DNA of 64,000 nt from JBBRYK01 sp038237665 (GTDB lineage: Bacteria > Actinomycetota > Thermoleophilia > Gaiellales > Gaiellaceae). Location: the NCBI GenBank assembly GCA_038237665.1, contig JBBRYK010000006.1, positions 1 through 64,000 of the forward strand, written 5' to 3'. The position numbers and the translations under genes were made by a program. A model generated the notes under the pieces. It was not told where the DNA came from and ran no database searches. It saw nothing but the letters and a program-made list of their open reading frames with translations. Below are positions 44,511 to 52,848 of this stretch, in pieces (the stretch's first letter is position 1; every line of letters begins with the position of its first letter).

Positions 44511-44664
44511 CCATGGGACACGTCGCCCGCGGACATGTCAGGGGCCAGACCCCGGCCGTGTCCGAAGTGGACCGACGCCGCGCAACCATGCGCCTCTCGG
44601 TCCGAAACGGGCACGTCGGGGGTCTGGCCCCTGGCATGTCCCGAGGAGACACGTCCCGGAGATG
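44511..44664. repeat. Long imperfect inverted repeat between rluD-like and rpsB
   Basis: Positions 44531-44575 and 44597-44642 are imperfect reverse complements over about 45 bases, centred on a 21-base loop; GGGGCCAGACCCC pairs with GGGGTCTGGCCCC. Weaker pairing extends the stem outward to 44511 and 44664, about 150 bases in all. Short GACACGTCC/GGACATGTC-like motifs recur in it and again at 44491-44500. It fills most of the 355-base gap, which otherwise shows no gene. It may be a dispersed palindromic element, a terminator or an rpsB leader structure. Confidence 0.8.
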
Positions 44665-44678
44665 GTCGGTCGCGTCGT

Positions 44679-45560
44679 TCAGGCGCGAGCTCGGTCGAGC
44701 GCCGCCTCCAGCTCTGCCGGCAGCGGCGACTCGACTTCCAGCCGCTCGCCGCTGAACGGATGGTCGAACCCGAGGCGCGTGGCGTGCAGGAACTGGCGCG
44801 CCAGGCCGTCCTCCGTGACCCCGTAGACGCGGTCGCCGGCGACCGGCAGGCCGACCGCGGCCAGGTGCACGCGGATCTGGTGCATCCGCCCCGTTTCGAG
44901 CCGCACCCTGAGCAGCGCGTGCCGCGGCAGGAGCTCGAGCACCTCGAAGTGGGTGACCGCGTCGCGGGGCGAGTCGCTGTCGAGCGACTGCCGCGTGGGC
45001 TCCGAGCGATCGCGCCCGATGGGCGCCTCGATCCGCCCTTTCCACGACTGGGGCTTGCCGCGTACGAGCGCGAGGTAGCGACGATCGATCGCTCTCCGCC
45101 GGACGAGGCCCTGGAGTCGCCGGTGCGCCTCCTCGCTTCGCGCCACCACCATCAATCCGGACGTATCCCGATCGAGCCGGTGCACGATTCCGGGCCGTTC
45201 CGGGTCCTCGCCCCCGGCGGCGCCGTGGGCTCCGAGCGCCTGTACGAGCGTGCCCGACGCCCGCCCGGCGCCCGGGTGGACGACGAGCCCGGCAGGCTTG
45301 TCGACGACGAGCAGGTGCTCGTCCTCGTAGGCGATGGCCACGTCGGGAACGGGCGTTTCGGCTCGGGAGGCATCGGCGGGCACGGCCACCTCGACGACCT
45401 CGCCGCCCTCGAGCCGGTGGCTCTTGCCGCGCGCCACTCCGTCGACCGTGACCCGCCCCGCGGCCACCAGGCGCTCCGCCTCTGCACGCGAGCCGACCGA
45501 GGGGAGGCCGGCGACGAAGCGATCGAGCCGCTCCCCCGCCGCCTCGGGCGGAACCGTCAG
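44679..45560 (-). CDS. RluA/RluD-family pseudouridine synthase
   Basis: A 293-aa RNA-modifying enzyme. The N-terminal S4 domain ([33 protein letters not shown]) requires a start before the GTG at 45467. The only candidate is CTG 45560, overlapping the lspA stop as CTGA. The catalytic Asp is in [25 protein letters not shown] and [27 protein letters not shown] follow. RluD modifies 23S rRNA helix 69; the specific target here is inferred from its usual place after lspA. Confidence 0.92.
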   Translation of the reverse strand: MTVPPEAAGERLDRFVAGLPSVGSRAEAERLVAAGRVTVDGVARGKSHRLEGGEVVEVAVPADASRAETPVPDVAIAYEDEHLLVVDKPAGLVVHPGAGRASGTLVQALGAHGAAGGEDPERPGIVHRLDRDTSGLMVVARSEEAHRRLQGLVRRRAIDRRYLALVRGKPQSWKGRIEAPIGRDRSEPTRQSLDSDSPRDAVTHFEVLELLPRHALLRVRLETGRMHQIRVHLAAVGLPVAGDRVYGVTEDGLARQFLHATRLGFDHPFSGERLEVESPLPAELEAALDRARA

Positions 45561-46144
45561 ACCGGTCGCCAGGAGCGCCAGGGCCGCCTGCCCGGGCGCG
45601 GCTCACGGTCGGCGGCCGCGAGCGCGAGCAGCAAGATCGCGACGCCGATGACGATGAAACTGTCGGCGAGATTGAACGCGGGCCAGTAGCGGAAGTCGAG
45701 GAAGTCTGTGACGTGGCCGAGCCGGATCCGGTCGATCAGGTTCGACATGCTTCCGCCGATCAGCAGGCCGAGCGCCGTCGGCAGGATCGGATGCCGCGCG
45801 CCGGAGCGCGCGAAGAACAGCAGCATCCACCCGACCGCTACCGCAGTTAGTGCCGTTACGATCACCGTCGCGCTCGCAAAGAGCCCGAACGCGATTCCCG
45901 AGTTCTCCACATGGTGAATCGAGAATGGCCCGAGCACGTGAACCTGCTCGTTGAGCGCGAGCGTCCCGGTGACGAGCTGCTTGGTCAGCTGGTCGGCGAG
46001 GAGCGCCGCGACGGCGATCGTCCCGAGCGCAAGCCACTGCGCCGTCCTTGCGCCGAGCGACCGCTCCGCCGCAGAGATCGGCGCCAGGCCGTTCGTGTTC
46101 GACCCGAAGCGAACCTCGACTGCCTTTCGGGCCGGCTCGGTCAG
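45557..46144 (-). CDS. lspA: Signal peptidase II (lipoprotein)
   Basis: A 195-aa membrane protease with four helices. First helix LGTIAVAALLADQLTKQLV with the conserved Asp, then VENSGIAFGLFA, and the catalytic Asp pair in GGSMSNLIDRI and FNLADSFIVIG. No ATG, GTG or TTG lies in frame between the dksA-like stop and the first helix; CTG 46144 overlaps that stop as CTGA and is the likely start. It removes signal peptides from prolipoproteins. Confidence 0.95.
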   Translation of the reverse strand: MTEPARKAVEVRFGSNTNGLAPISAAERSLGARTAQWLALGTIAVAALLADQLTKQLVTGTLALNEQVHVLGPFSIHHVENSGIAFGLFASATVIVTALTAVAVGWMLLFFARSGARHPILPTALGLLIGGSMSNLIDRIRLGHVTDFLDFRYWPAFNLADSFIVIGVAILLLALAAADREPRPGRRPWRSWRPV

Positions 46145-46506
46145 CCTCGTTCGTCCTTCCGCTTGTCGTCGATGCACAGCGTGGCGTACGGAAGGGCGCG
46201 AAGCCGCTCCTGGGCGATCGGTTGACCGCAGCGCTGGCACCGGCCGTACGTCCCGTCCTCGATGCGGGCAAGCGCCGCGTCGACCGCGGCCAGCAGCTCC
46301 TCCTCGTTCTCCTCGAGCGTGTAGTCGATCTCGCGGTCGAGGGTCACGGACGCGGTCTCGGCGAGGTGGTTGTCGACGGACACCTCGCTGGTCTCGTCCC
46401 TCATCGAGCCCGGGTTCTCGCGGTGGAGGTACTCGATTGCCGCCACCACCGCGGCGCGCTGCTCCTCGAGCAGCTTCCGGAACTCGCTCGTGTCGAGTGC
46501 GGTCAC
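46141..46506 (-). CDS. DksA/TraR-family zinc-finger protein
   Basis: A 121-aa protein with a coiled-coil N-terminal part (LLEEQRAAVVAAIEYL, DREIDYTLEENEEELLAAVDAALARIEDGTYG) and the C-terminal finger CQRCGQPI...ATLCIDDKR. The fourth Cys of the finger is Asp, giving CxxC-CxxD. Such proteins bind RNA polymerase; in actinobacteria they often stand near lspA. GTGA and CTGA overlaps tie it to its neighbours. Confidence 0.88.
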   Translation of the reverse strand: MTALDTSEFRKLLEEQRAAVVAAIEYLHRENPGSMRDETSEVSVDNHLAETASVTLDREIDYTLEENEEELLAAVDAALARIEDGTYGRCQRCGQPIAQERLRALPYATLCIDDKRKDERG

Positions 46507-46781
46507 GACTGCGCTCCGAGCCGCCGCTCGGCTTCGTCGGCGTCGAGCCCGTCGAGCGCGACGACCTTGTCGCGCGCGCTGTGGCCCGAGACGAGAGTGA
46601 CGTTCCTGCGTGGGATCTCCAGCGTCTCGGCGAGCAGCCGAAGCACTGCCTCGTTGGCGCGGCCGCCCTCAGGCGGAGCGGCGACGCGAATCTTCCAGGC
46701 GCCGCCGTGTGGGCCCACCAACTCGGAGCGGCGGGCTCCGGGCGAGACCCTCAGGCGCAGCGTGGTCGCCGGCTCAGCCAC
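46503..46781 (-). CDS. DUF167 (YggU-family) protein
   Basis: A 92-aa protein: LRLRVSPGARRSELVG, WKIRVAAPPEGGRANEAVLRLLAETLEIPRRNVTLVSGHSARDKVVAL. The PxGGxAN and GxxxRxK patterns define the family. Its function is unknown. It is regularly found in the sepF–lspA neighbourhood, as here. Confidence 0.93.
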   Translation of the reverse strand: MAEPATTLRLRVSPGARRSELVGPHGGAWKIRVAAPPEGGRANEAVLRLLAETLEIPRRNVTLVSGHSARDKVVALDGLDADEAERRLGAQS

Positions 46782-46801
46782 GCTCCCAGTATAGGTCTGG
46801 G

Positions 46802-47239
46802 CTACGCAGCCTCTGCGCGGCCGGCTCCCCCGTTTGCGTCCTCGACCGCCTCGAGCGCCGCGCCCAGCAGGGCCTTGATCCGGCGGATCTCCGCGCCCAG
46901 CCGTTCGCGCTCCGCCGCAGCGTGGCGGACGACCTCGCGAGCTTCGGCATGCGCCTCGGAGAGGATCAGGTCCGATTCGCGCCGGGCCTTGTCTTTGAGG
47001 TCGTGCGCGGCGCTCTCGGCGGACGTCAGCGTCGTCCGCAGCAGCGTCTCGAGGTCGCGGTGGCGGATCAGCTCACCCTCCAGGTGCTCCACCTTGTCGG
47101 CCAGGTCCGCCCGTTCACGCCAGACGATCTCGTAGCTGTCGGCGATGTCTGTGAGCAGTTCGTCGACGGGAACCCTCCGGTAGCCGAACAGGCCCCGCTT
47201 CAGTCGTACGTGTCTGATCTCTACGGGTGTGTAGGACAT
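46802..47239 (-). CDS. DivIVA-domain protein
   Basis: A 145-aa coiled-coil protein. The N-terminal DivIVA part PVEIRHVRLKRGLFGYRRVPVDELLTDIADSYEIVWRE targets curved membrane; the remainder is predicted coiled coil (ADLADKVEHLEGELIRHRDLETLLRTTL, DLKDKARRESDLILSEAHAEAREVV). ATG 47239 has AGGAGGGG before it. It likely marks poles or septa for growth. Shorter than the streptomycete DivIVA. Confidence 0.9.
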   Translation of the reverse strand: MSYTPVEIRHVRLKRGLFGYRRVPVDELLTDIADSYEIVWRERADLADKVEHLEGELIRHRDLETLLRTTLTSAESAAHDLKDKARRESDLILSEAHAEAREVVRHAAAERERLGAEIRRIKALLGAALEAVEDANGGAGRAEAA

Positions 47240-47249
47240 CTCCCCTCCT

Positions 47250-47567
47250 TCAGTGGAGCCGGCTGAGCACGTTGTCGATGACCGCCTCGAGGACGATGAG
47301 CAAGATGACTGCCACCATCGGTGACAGGTCGATCGCGCCGAGAGGCGGCAGGAAACGCCGGAAGAGGCGCAGATACGGGTCACAGACGTCGGACAGAAAC
47401 TGTCTGATCCGGTGCAGCCAGGGCCGATAGGGCAGCTGGAACCAGGACAGCAGGATGTGAATGAAGATCAGGAGGACGTAGACGTAGATGAACACGCGGA
47501 CGAAGTTCTGGATCGACGAGATCGCGTCCGCGAGTAGACCGAAGTAGGCGCCTAACGCCACCAGCAC
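47250..47567 (-). CDS. YggT-family membrane protein
   Basis: A 105-aa protein with two membrane helices (FVRVFIYVYVLLIFIHILLSWF and LSPMVAVILLIVLEAVI) separated by the family loop CDPYLRLFRRFLPPLGAIDLSP. Starts at GTG 47567 or GTG 47561. It ends 10 bases before divIVA. The family is linked to cell division and osmotic or ion homeostasis but has no assigned reaction. Confidence 0.9.
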   Translation of the reverse strand: MLVALGAYFGLLADAISSIQNFVRVFIYVYVLLIFIHILLSWFQLPYRPWLHRIRQFLSDVCDPYLRLFRRFLPPLGAIDLSPMVAVILLIVLEAVIDNVLSRLH

Positions 47568-47601
47568 AGTTTCGCGTCCCGGCGCGACGTTCCTGTCGCG
47601 A

Positions 47602-48147
47602 TCAGGCCTGGTTGAAGAACCCGCCGCGCTCCAGCAGGCGCGCGCGTTCCTCAGCAGACACTTCGACGTTCCGCGGGGTGAGCAGGAAGACCTTGTCGGC
47701 GACGCGCTGCATCCCGCCGTCCAGGGCATAGGTCAGGCCGCTGGTGAAGTCGATCAGGCGCTTCGAGAGCTCCTGGTCGGTGCTCTGGAGGTTGAGGATG
47801 ACCGGAATGGCGTCCTTGAACTTGTCCGCGATCTGCTGGGCGTCGTTGAAGCTCCTCGGAACGACGAGATGGACGCGCACTGACGCCGGGTTCGGAATCC
47901 CCTCCAAGCGCGCGCGCGGCGCGGACCGCAGCGCGCGCGGCGGGGGCTGCGCGGGGGCTGCTTCCTCCGATTCGGTCCAATCGTCGAACTCCGCACCGCG
48001 GCGACGCGCCGAGAGCCGGCGGACGTTCGGCCTCTCGCTGTACGTCCGCTCGAGCTCCTCGTTCGTGTAGTAGCCGTCCTCGTCCCAGTCCTCTTCCTCT
48101 TCGGCGATCCCGAAGTAGACGAGCGTCCGGTTCCAAAGGTCACCCAT
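47602..48147 (-). CDS. sepF: Cell division protein SepF
   Basis: A 181-aa protein. N-terminal membrane-targeting helix (MGDLWNRTLVYFGIAEE), an acidic/arginine linker, then the SepF core VHLVVPRSFNDAQQIADKFKDAIPVILNLQSTDQELSKRLIDFTSGLTYALDGGMQRVADKVFLLTP. It anchors FtsZ to the membrane. Start ATG 48147; GTG 48153 is an alternative two codons earlier. Confidence 0.95.
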   Translation of the reverse strand: MGDLWNRTLVYFGIAEEEEDWDEDGYYTNEELERTYSERPNVRRLSARRRGAEFDDWTESEEAAPAQPPPRALRSAPRARLEGIPNPASVRVHLVVPRSFNDAQQIADKFKDAIPVILNLQSTDQELSKRLIDFTSGLTYALDGGMQRVADKVFLLTPRNVEVSAEERARLLERGGFFNQA

Positions 48148-48165
48148 GCCCACGACCGGAGAATG

Positions 48166-48765
48166 TTAGCTCCGCCACAGGGCGGATCCCACCCGCACGT
48201 ACGTCGCGCCCTCCTCCGCAGCGACACGATAGTCCTGCGTCGTGCCCATCGAGAGCTCGGCGAGGCCGTGTTGCCCGGCCAGCTCACGCAAACGCCGGAA
48301 ATACGGCCGGGAGGACTCGGGATCCTCGGCGAACGGCGGCATGGTCGAGAGCCCTCGGACCTCGCGGGCCACCGCCAGGAGCGCACCCAGGCTCTCCGGG
48401 GCCACACCCGATTTCGTCTCCTCGCCCGCCAGGTTCACCTGGATCAGGGCCGGTATCTCCAGCCGCTCGGCAGCCGACTCGGAGTCGAGCGAATGCACGA
48501 GCTCGCAGATCCGGCCAACGGTCTTCGCCTTGCGGCTCTGCAGATGTCCGATGAAATGCCAGCGGAAGGCGTTGCCGTACTCGGCGTGCTTTTGCTCGAG
48601 ATCCTGCGCACGGTTCTCGCCCACGACCTCCACCCCGGCCTCGGCCAGCGCGGCCATGTCCTCGACGGACACGTACTTTGTGGCGGCGACAACCGTCACG
48701 TTCGGGCCGACCTCGGCTTGAAGACGCTCGTACCGGGCCCGGATCTCGTCAGGCGATAGCGGCAA
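48166..48765 (-). CDS. YggS/PROSC-family PLP homeostasis protein
   Basis: A 199-aa single-barrel PLP protein. PLP lysine in VVAATKYVS, GENRAQDLEQKH, WHFIGHLQSRKAK, LIQVNLAGEETKSG and LSMGTTQDYRVA. The stretch SLDSESAAERLEIPALIQV is about 12 residues shorter than in relatives, missing most of one helix. TTG 48765 starts it with AGGGAG upstream, overlapping pgeF by 17 bases. Confidence 0.92.
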   Translation of the reverse strand: MPLSPDEIRARYERLQAEVGPNVTVVAATKYVSVEDMAALAEAGVEVVGENRAQDLEQKHAEYGNAFRWHFIGHLQSRKAKTVGRICELVHSLDSESAAERLEIPALIQVNLAGEETKSGVAPESLGALLAVAREVRGLSTMPPFAEDPESSRPYFRRLRELAGQHGLAELSMGTTQDYRVAAEEGATYVRVGSALWRS

Positions 48766-49456
48766 TGACTCCCTGACGGCCGGTGCGGGCTTTGTCGCGC
48801 CGGTGCGAGAAGAAGCGGTCGCGGTCGCAGGCGGTGCAGGCCTCAACGTGGTCGATCTGCTCCACGCCGGCCTCGCGGAGGAGCAGCTCGGCGGCCGCCC
48901 GCAGGTCGACATGCGCGTTTGCGACGACGCGCGCGCCGAACCGCTCCCGGTACGGAGAGCGCACCTCCTCGCCGACCTCGTAGCAGCAAGGGCCGATGCC
49001 GGGCCCAATCGCGGCAGCGACCCGACCGCCGACCGCCCGTACACCGGCCTCGACGATTCCTTCCAGCAGGCCGATCCTGCCTGCGTGGAGGACGGCGACG
49101 CACGGCGCGCCCTCGACGCGCACGAGGGCGATCGGCAGGCAATCGGCCCCGAGCGCGAGCAGTGGCACCTCGGCTTCCTCGGTGCAGAGCCCGTCGCCCT
49201 CGGCGCCGCGCACCCCGGCCACTGCGCGGTTCACCGTTGCGCCGTGCACCTGGCGATTCATCGCCAGCCTGCGTGCGTCGGCGCCGAGCTCGGTGCACAC
49301 CAAGCGCCGATTCTCCTCGACGCGTTCCGGCTCGTCGGCCGTCAACAAGCCGAGATTGAGCGAGTCGTACGGGCCGGTGCTGACGCCCCCGAGGCGGGTC
49401 GAGAACGCGACCCGGTACGGGCCCGGCGCCTCCCAGCGGAGCAGCTCGATACTCAT
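48749..49456 (-). CDS. Multicopper/laccase-domain protein of the PgeF/YfiH family
   Basis: A 235-aa protein. The family histidines and cysteine are present: NRQVHGATV, LGADCLPIALV, AVLHAGRIGLLEGIVEAGVR, and GPCCYEVGEEV near 160. Relatives are purine nucleoside hydrolase/phosphorylases and peptidoglycan editing factors encoded beside ftsZ. Ends in an overlap with yggS and starts by ATGA from the small methyltransferase relic. Confidence 0.92.
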   Translation of the reverse strand: MSIELLRWEAPGPYRVAFSTRLGGVSTGPYDSLNLGLLTADEPERVEENRRLVCTELGADARRLAMNRQVHGATVNRAVAGVRGAEGDGLCTEEAEVPLLALGADCLPIALVRVEGAPCVAVLHAGRIGLLEGIVEAGVRAVGGRVAAAIGPGIGPCCYEVGEEVRSPYRERFGARVVANAHVDLRAAAELLLREAGVEQIDHVEACTACDRDRFFSHRRDKARTGRQGVIAAIA

Positions 49457-49668
49457 CTGCGCCTCGCGAAGATCCAGAGAAAGAACCCCTCGACACCGTG
49501 CTCGAGCTGCGGGAGGAGCTCGTGCTGCTCGAGGAGGAAGCCGGCCTCTCCGACCATGCGCAAGCTCGTCTCGGCGTCGAAATGACTCATGTACATCGGC
49601 GCGCCGAGCCAGTCCTCCTCGACCTGGCAGGCGATCGCGTCATAGCCCGGCTCGACGAGCTCGCTCAC
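49453..49668 (-). pseudogene. Hollowed SAM-dependent methyltransferase (71 aa): first and last segments only
   Basis: The frame opens VSELVEPGYDAIA, as such methyltransferases begin, and passes at once to WLGAPMYMSHFDAETSLRMVGEAGFLLEQHELL and a GFFLWIFARR end, as they finish. The roughly 130-residue SAM-binding core is gone, in frame. GTG 49668 overlaps the CCA gene stop (GTGA) and the stop overlaps the next ATG (ATGA), so both couplings of the original gene persist. Not a methyltransferase any longer. Confidence 0.65.
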
Positions 49669-52229
49669 GGCTGCGCGATCAGCTCCCGCGCGGCCGCGAG
49701 CTCGGACTCGCGGCCGTCCAGCTGCCCGTTGAGCTTGCGGCGCCGGAGCTCGCCGAGGATCTCCCCGACGCGGGGAGACTCGCCGAGGCCGAGGTCGGCT
49801 AGATCGGTGCCGGTGATCTCCAGGCGGATGCTCTTCAGGCTCGTGAAGTACTCGCGCAGACGGTCGTCGTCGGTCAGGGCAAGCGCGAAGAGCGGGGCGT
49901 CCGGCGCATAGGGTTCGGCGAGCGCGACGAGCTCCGAGGCTTCGAGCGTGCGCGAGCGAAGCTGCTCGACCAGCCGGGGCCCGACGGTCACGGCCGCGGC
50001 CACGAGCTCGGCATCCTTGCGCGCCACCTTCAGCCGGGAAAGCCATTCATAGGCCTCGTGCGAGGAAAGACGCCTCCCGAGCGCCGCGAGTCCGAGCCGC
50101 CACGCCGGCACGCCGAGGGCGAACTCGGCGTTCAGCTCGCGTAGGCGTCCGATCAACTCGATCGCCTCCTCGTCCGCGGCGAGGTGCGGATGGACGGCGT
50201 CGTCCGCGCTCAGCTCCGCCAGCCGGCGGATCGAGTGGGCGATCTCGCCCTCCTCGAGCAGCGCGACTCGCTCGACGCGCAGCCGCGCCGACGAGAGGTC
50301 GCCGACGAGGCCCATCTCGATGCAGCCGTGCGCAAGCGCGAGCGTGTGCTCGTCCATCCGGAAGCCGTAGCGATTCTCGTAGCGGATGGCCCGAAAGATG
50401 CGAGTCGGGTCGTCGATGAACGAGAGGTTGTGCAGGACGCGGATCCGGCCCGCCTCGAGGTCGCGCTGCCCGCCGAACGGATCCACGAGCCGACCGAAGT
50501 CGTCGCCCTTGAGCGAGGCGGCCATGGCGTTGATCGTGAAGTCGCGGCGGAAGAGATCCTCGCGGATCGTCGCGTGCTCGACCGAGGGGAGCGCTCCCGG
50601 AGCGTCGTAGAACTCGGTCCGTGCAGTGACCACGTCGACGTGCTGGTCGTCGTCGCCGTAGACGACGACCGCGGTCGCGAACTTCTCGTGTGGGCGGACC
50701 CTGCCGCCGAGAGCAGCGGCGAGCGTATGCGCAAGCGCGACCGCATCGCCTTCGACGGCGATGTCGACGTCGAAGTTCGGCGCGCCGAGCAGGATGTCGC
50801 GCACCGTGCCCCCGACGAGGTAGACGCCTCCCGCGTGCTCGCCCGCCGCAGCCACCGCTTCGAAGACCCGGGTCAGGTGCGGGAGCGACTCGAGGGCCTC
50901 GGCAATGCTCGCCTGCGCCGTCGGCTCCGTCTCCTCTGCGGCACCGAGCGCGCGCAGAACGTCGGTGCGCGTCACCACCCCGACGACGCGGTCGTGCTGG
51001 ACCACGGCGACGCGGCCCTCGCCCGAAGGGACGAGCAGCTCCTGCAGTTGGGGCAGCGGCGTGTCCTCGGCGCAGGTCGGGACGTTGCGACTCATGATCC
51101 CGCGGACGGGGGCGTGCGCAAGGCCGTGACCGACTGCCTTGTCGAGATCCTCGCGCGCGACAGATCCGACGAGCCGGTCTCGGTCAAGCACGAGGACCCC
51201 GCTCTGGCCATGGCGCTGGCAGACGACCATCGCGTGGGCGACGGTGTCGTCAGGCCCCACGCACCGGGGAGGACGTGACATCAGCTCGCCCGCGCTCGGG
51301 GCGCGGCGAACGGCGGAGCGAAGGCCTTCGATCAGTTGCTCCCGCGCCTGCTCGAGCGGTACCCGCGCGATTGCGGACGCCGCCTGTGCGTGCCCGCCAC
51401 CCCCGAGAGCCGAGGCCGCGGCTGACGCGTCGAGCTCGGTCGTGCGGCTCCGGACGACGGCGAACACGCGCTCGTCCATCTCGACGAGGAGGGCTAGCGC
51501 GCGGCAGCCGGTCAGGTCGACGATCTTGTGCGCCAGGTTGGAGACGCCCTCGACGTAGGTCGGCCACGCGAGGGCGGCGACGAGAACCTCGACACCGTCC
51601 GCCTCGATGGGCTCGAGCCGCTCGAGCAGCGCGTTCAGGAGCTCGCGCTCGGCTTCGGCGAGCGGCATGTGCAGGTAGCGCGCGAGCAGCTCCTGCTTGG
51701 CGCCGTGACGCAGACACCAGGCGAGCGCGTCGGCATCACGCTGGGTGGCGCTCGGGTAGGTGATCGACCCGGTGTCCTCGTGGATTCCGAGCGCGAAGAC
51801 CGTGGCCTCGAGCGGCGAGATGGGGATCTCGCGCTCGGCCAGGATCCCGACGAGCGTCGTTGTCAGCGCCCCGTCCTGCGAGAGGACGGCGGTCTCCGGA
51901 TTGACCCAGTCGGGAAGCGGCTCGTCGTGGTGGTCGAAGACGACCTTCTCGACGCTCGGGTCGAGCGCGACCTGCTCGAGCTCGCCAAGCCGCGAGGCCT
52001 GAACCGTCTCCACGATCACGAGGCGGCGAATCGCGTCGAGCTCGAGGCGGCCGGCGTCGACGATCGGGAGCTCGTCGGCGTGCAGGCGATAGAACTCCCG
52101 GACGTTGCGGTTCAGCGAGCCCGGGAGGCACACCACCGCCTCGGGATAGAGGCGCTGCGCAGCCAGCGTCGCCGCAAAGGCGTCGAAATCGGTGTTGCCA
52201 TGGGTGACGATCACCTCTGCGGCGCGCAT
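49665..52229 (-). CDS. DHH–CBS–CCA tRNA nucleotidyltransferase fusion
   Basis: An 854-aa protein. Residues 1-150 DHH phosphoesterase (VTHGNTDFDAFAA, VFDHHDEP), DHHA1 near 285-300 (ALGGGGHAQAAS), two CBS domains at about 325-445, then the class II nucleotidyltransferase head from about 465 (YLVGGTVRDILLG, FDVDIAVEGDAV, RDFTINAMA, GRIRVLHNLSFIDDPTRIFRAIRY) and the RNA-binding helices. It is the CCA-adding/poly(A)-like fusion known from several phyla. It is the likely maker of the CCA end that the tRNA-Pro gene here does not encode. Confidence 0.93.
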   Translation of the reverse strand: MRAAEVIVTHGNTDFDAFAATLAAQRLYPEAVVCLPGSLNRNVREFYRLHADELPIVDAGRLELDAIRRLVIVETVQASRLGELEQVALDPSVEKVVFDHHDEPLPDWVNPETAVLSQDGALTTTLVGILAEREIPISPLEATVFALGIHEDTGSITYPSATQRDADALAWCLRHGAKQELLARYLHMPLAEAERELLNALLERLEPIEADGVEVLVAALAWPTYVEGVSNLAHKIVDLTGCRALALLVEMDERVFAVVRSRTTELDASAAASALGGGGHAQAASAIARVPLEQAREQLIEGLRSAVRRAPSAGELMSRPPRCVGPDDTVAHAMVVCQRHGQSGVLVLDRDRLVGSVAREDLDKAVGHGLAHAPVRGIMSRNVPTCAEDTPLPQLQELLVPSGEGRVAVVQHDRVVGVVTRTDVLRALGAAEETEPTAQASIAEALESLPHLTRVFEAVAAAGEHAGGVYLVGGTVRDILLGAPNFDVDIAVEGDAVALAHTLAAALGGRVRPHEKFATAVVVYGDDDQHVDVVTARTEFYDAPGALPSVEHATIREDLFRRDFTINAMAASLKGDDFGRLVDPFGGQRDLEAGRIRVLHNLSFIDDPTRIFRAIRYENRYGFRMDEHTLALAHGCIEMGLVGDLSSARLRVERVALLEEGEIAHSIRRLAELSADDAVHPHLAADEEAIELIGRLRELNAEFALGVPAWRLGLAALGRRLSSHEAYEWLSRLKVARKDAELVAAAVTVGPRLVEQLRSRTLEASELVALAEPYAPDAPLFALALTDDDRLREYFTSLKSIRLEITGTDLADLGLGESPRVGEILGELRRRKLNGQLDGRESELAAARELIAQP

Positions 52230-52366
52230 CCAGGCATTGTGCCTTCGGTTGCGGGGCCGCAGCCGTGACGCTTTCGGCACAGAACGTGCACACACGCGTG
52301 CGCCCGGCGTGGCTACGCTCATCGGCGGGGGAAAGAACACGAGGGGCCCCCGGGGGAAGCACTCCT

Positions 52367-52450
52367 TTGCCGGCCGGACACGACTCCTGTGGGCCTGGCT
52401 TCCTTGGACAGATTTGGCAACGGCCCGCACGCAGGCCAGGCCGCCGGCAA
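52367..52450. other. Nested inverted repeats in the cca–ridA gap
   Basis: The 229 bases between the CCA gene start and the ridA stop hold no gene I recognise. Within them TTGCCGGC pairs with GCCGGCAA and, inside that, GGCCTGGC pairs with GCCAGGCC, giving a long nested stem of about 85 bases. It could be the terminator of the murA–ridA operon or a structured RNA. No riboswitch class is recognisable by eye. Confidence 0.4.
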
Positions 52451-52458
52451 CCGGGTCG

Positions 52459-52848
52459 CTAGGCGATCGCGATCGCCTCGATCTCGACCAGCGCACCGCT
52501 CGGCAGGCGCGATACCTCCAGAGTCGCCCTGGCCGGCGGGTTCTCCCCGACGTGCTGCGCGTAGACCGAGTTCATGCCCTGGAAGTCGTCGAGGTTCGTG
52601 AGGTACACGGTCGTCTTGACCAGGCGGTCCAGACCGGTGCCGGCCTCCTCGAGGATCGCCCGCAGGTTGGCGAACACCTGCTCGGTTTGCTGCTCGATCG
52701 TCTTGCCCACGATCTCGTGGGCGCCCGGGCGCAGCGAGAGCTGCCCCGACACGAACACGAAGCCGCCGGCCTCGATCGCCTGCGAGTACGACGCCCCCTG
52801 GAACGGCGCGGGCGCCGCCTCGGTCCGAACCACGGCCTTACCGGTCAC
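52459..52848 (-). CDS. RidA-family (YjgF/UK114) enamine/imine deaminase
   Basis: A 129-aa protein of normal length. APAPFQGASYSQAIEAGGFVFVSGQLSL, QTEQVFANLRAILEEAGTGLDRLVKTTVYLTNLDDF, and the catalytic Arg in NPPARATLEVSRLPSGALVEIEAIA. It hydrolyses reactive 2-aminoacrylate-type intermediates. GTG start overlaps the hisB-like stop (GTGA). Confidence 0.94.
   Translation of the reverse strand: MTGKAVVRTEAAPAPFQGASYSQAIEAGGFVFVSGQLSLRPGAHEIVGKTIEQQTEQVFANLRAILEEAGTGLDRLVKTTVYLTNLDDFQGMNSVYAQHVGENPPARATLEVSRLPSGALVEIEAIAIA

Noticed and set aside
44324..44678. Riboswitch or S2-binding leader RNA
   Set aside because: The region has a long hairpin but no recognisable riboswitch core; calling a class would be guessing.
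49453..50046. 197-codon open frame extending the methyltransferase relic upstream
   Set aside because: The part above 49668 is the out-of-frame shadow of the CCA gene; only the last 71 codons match a methyltransferase.
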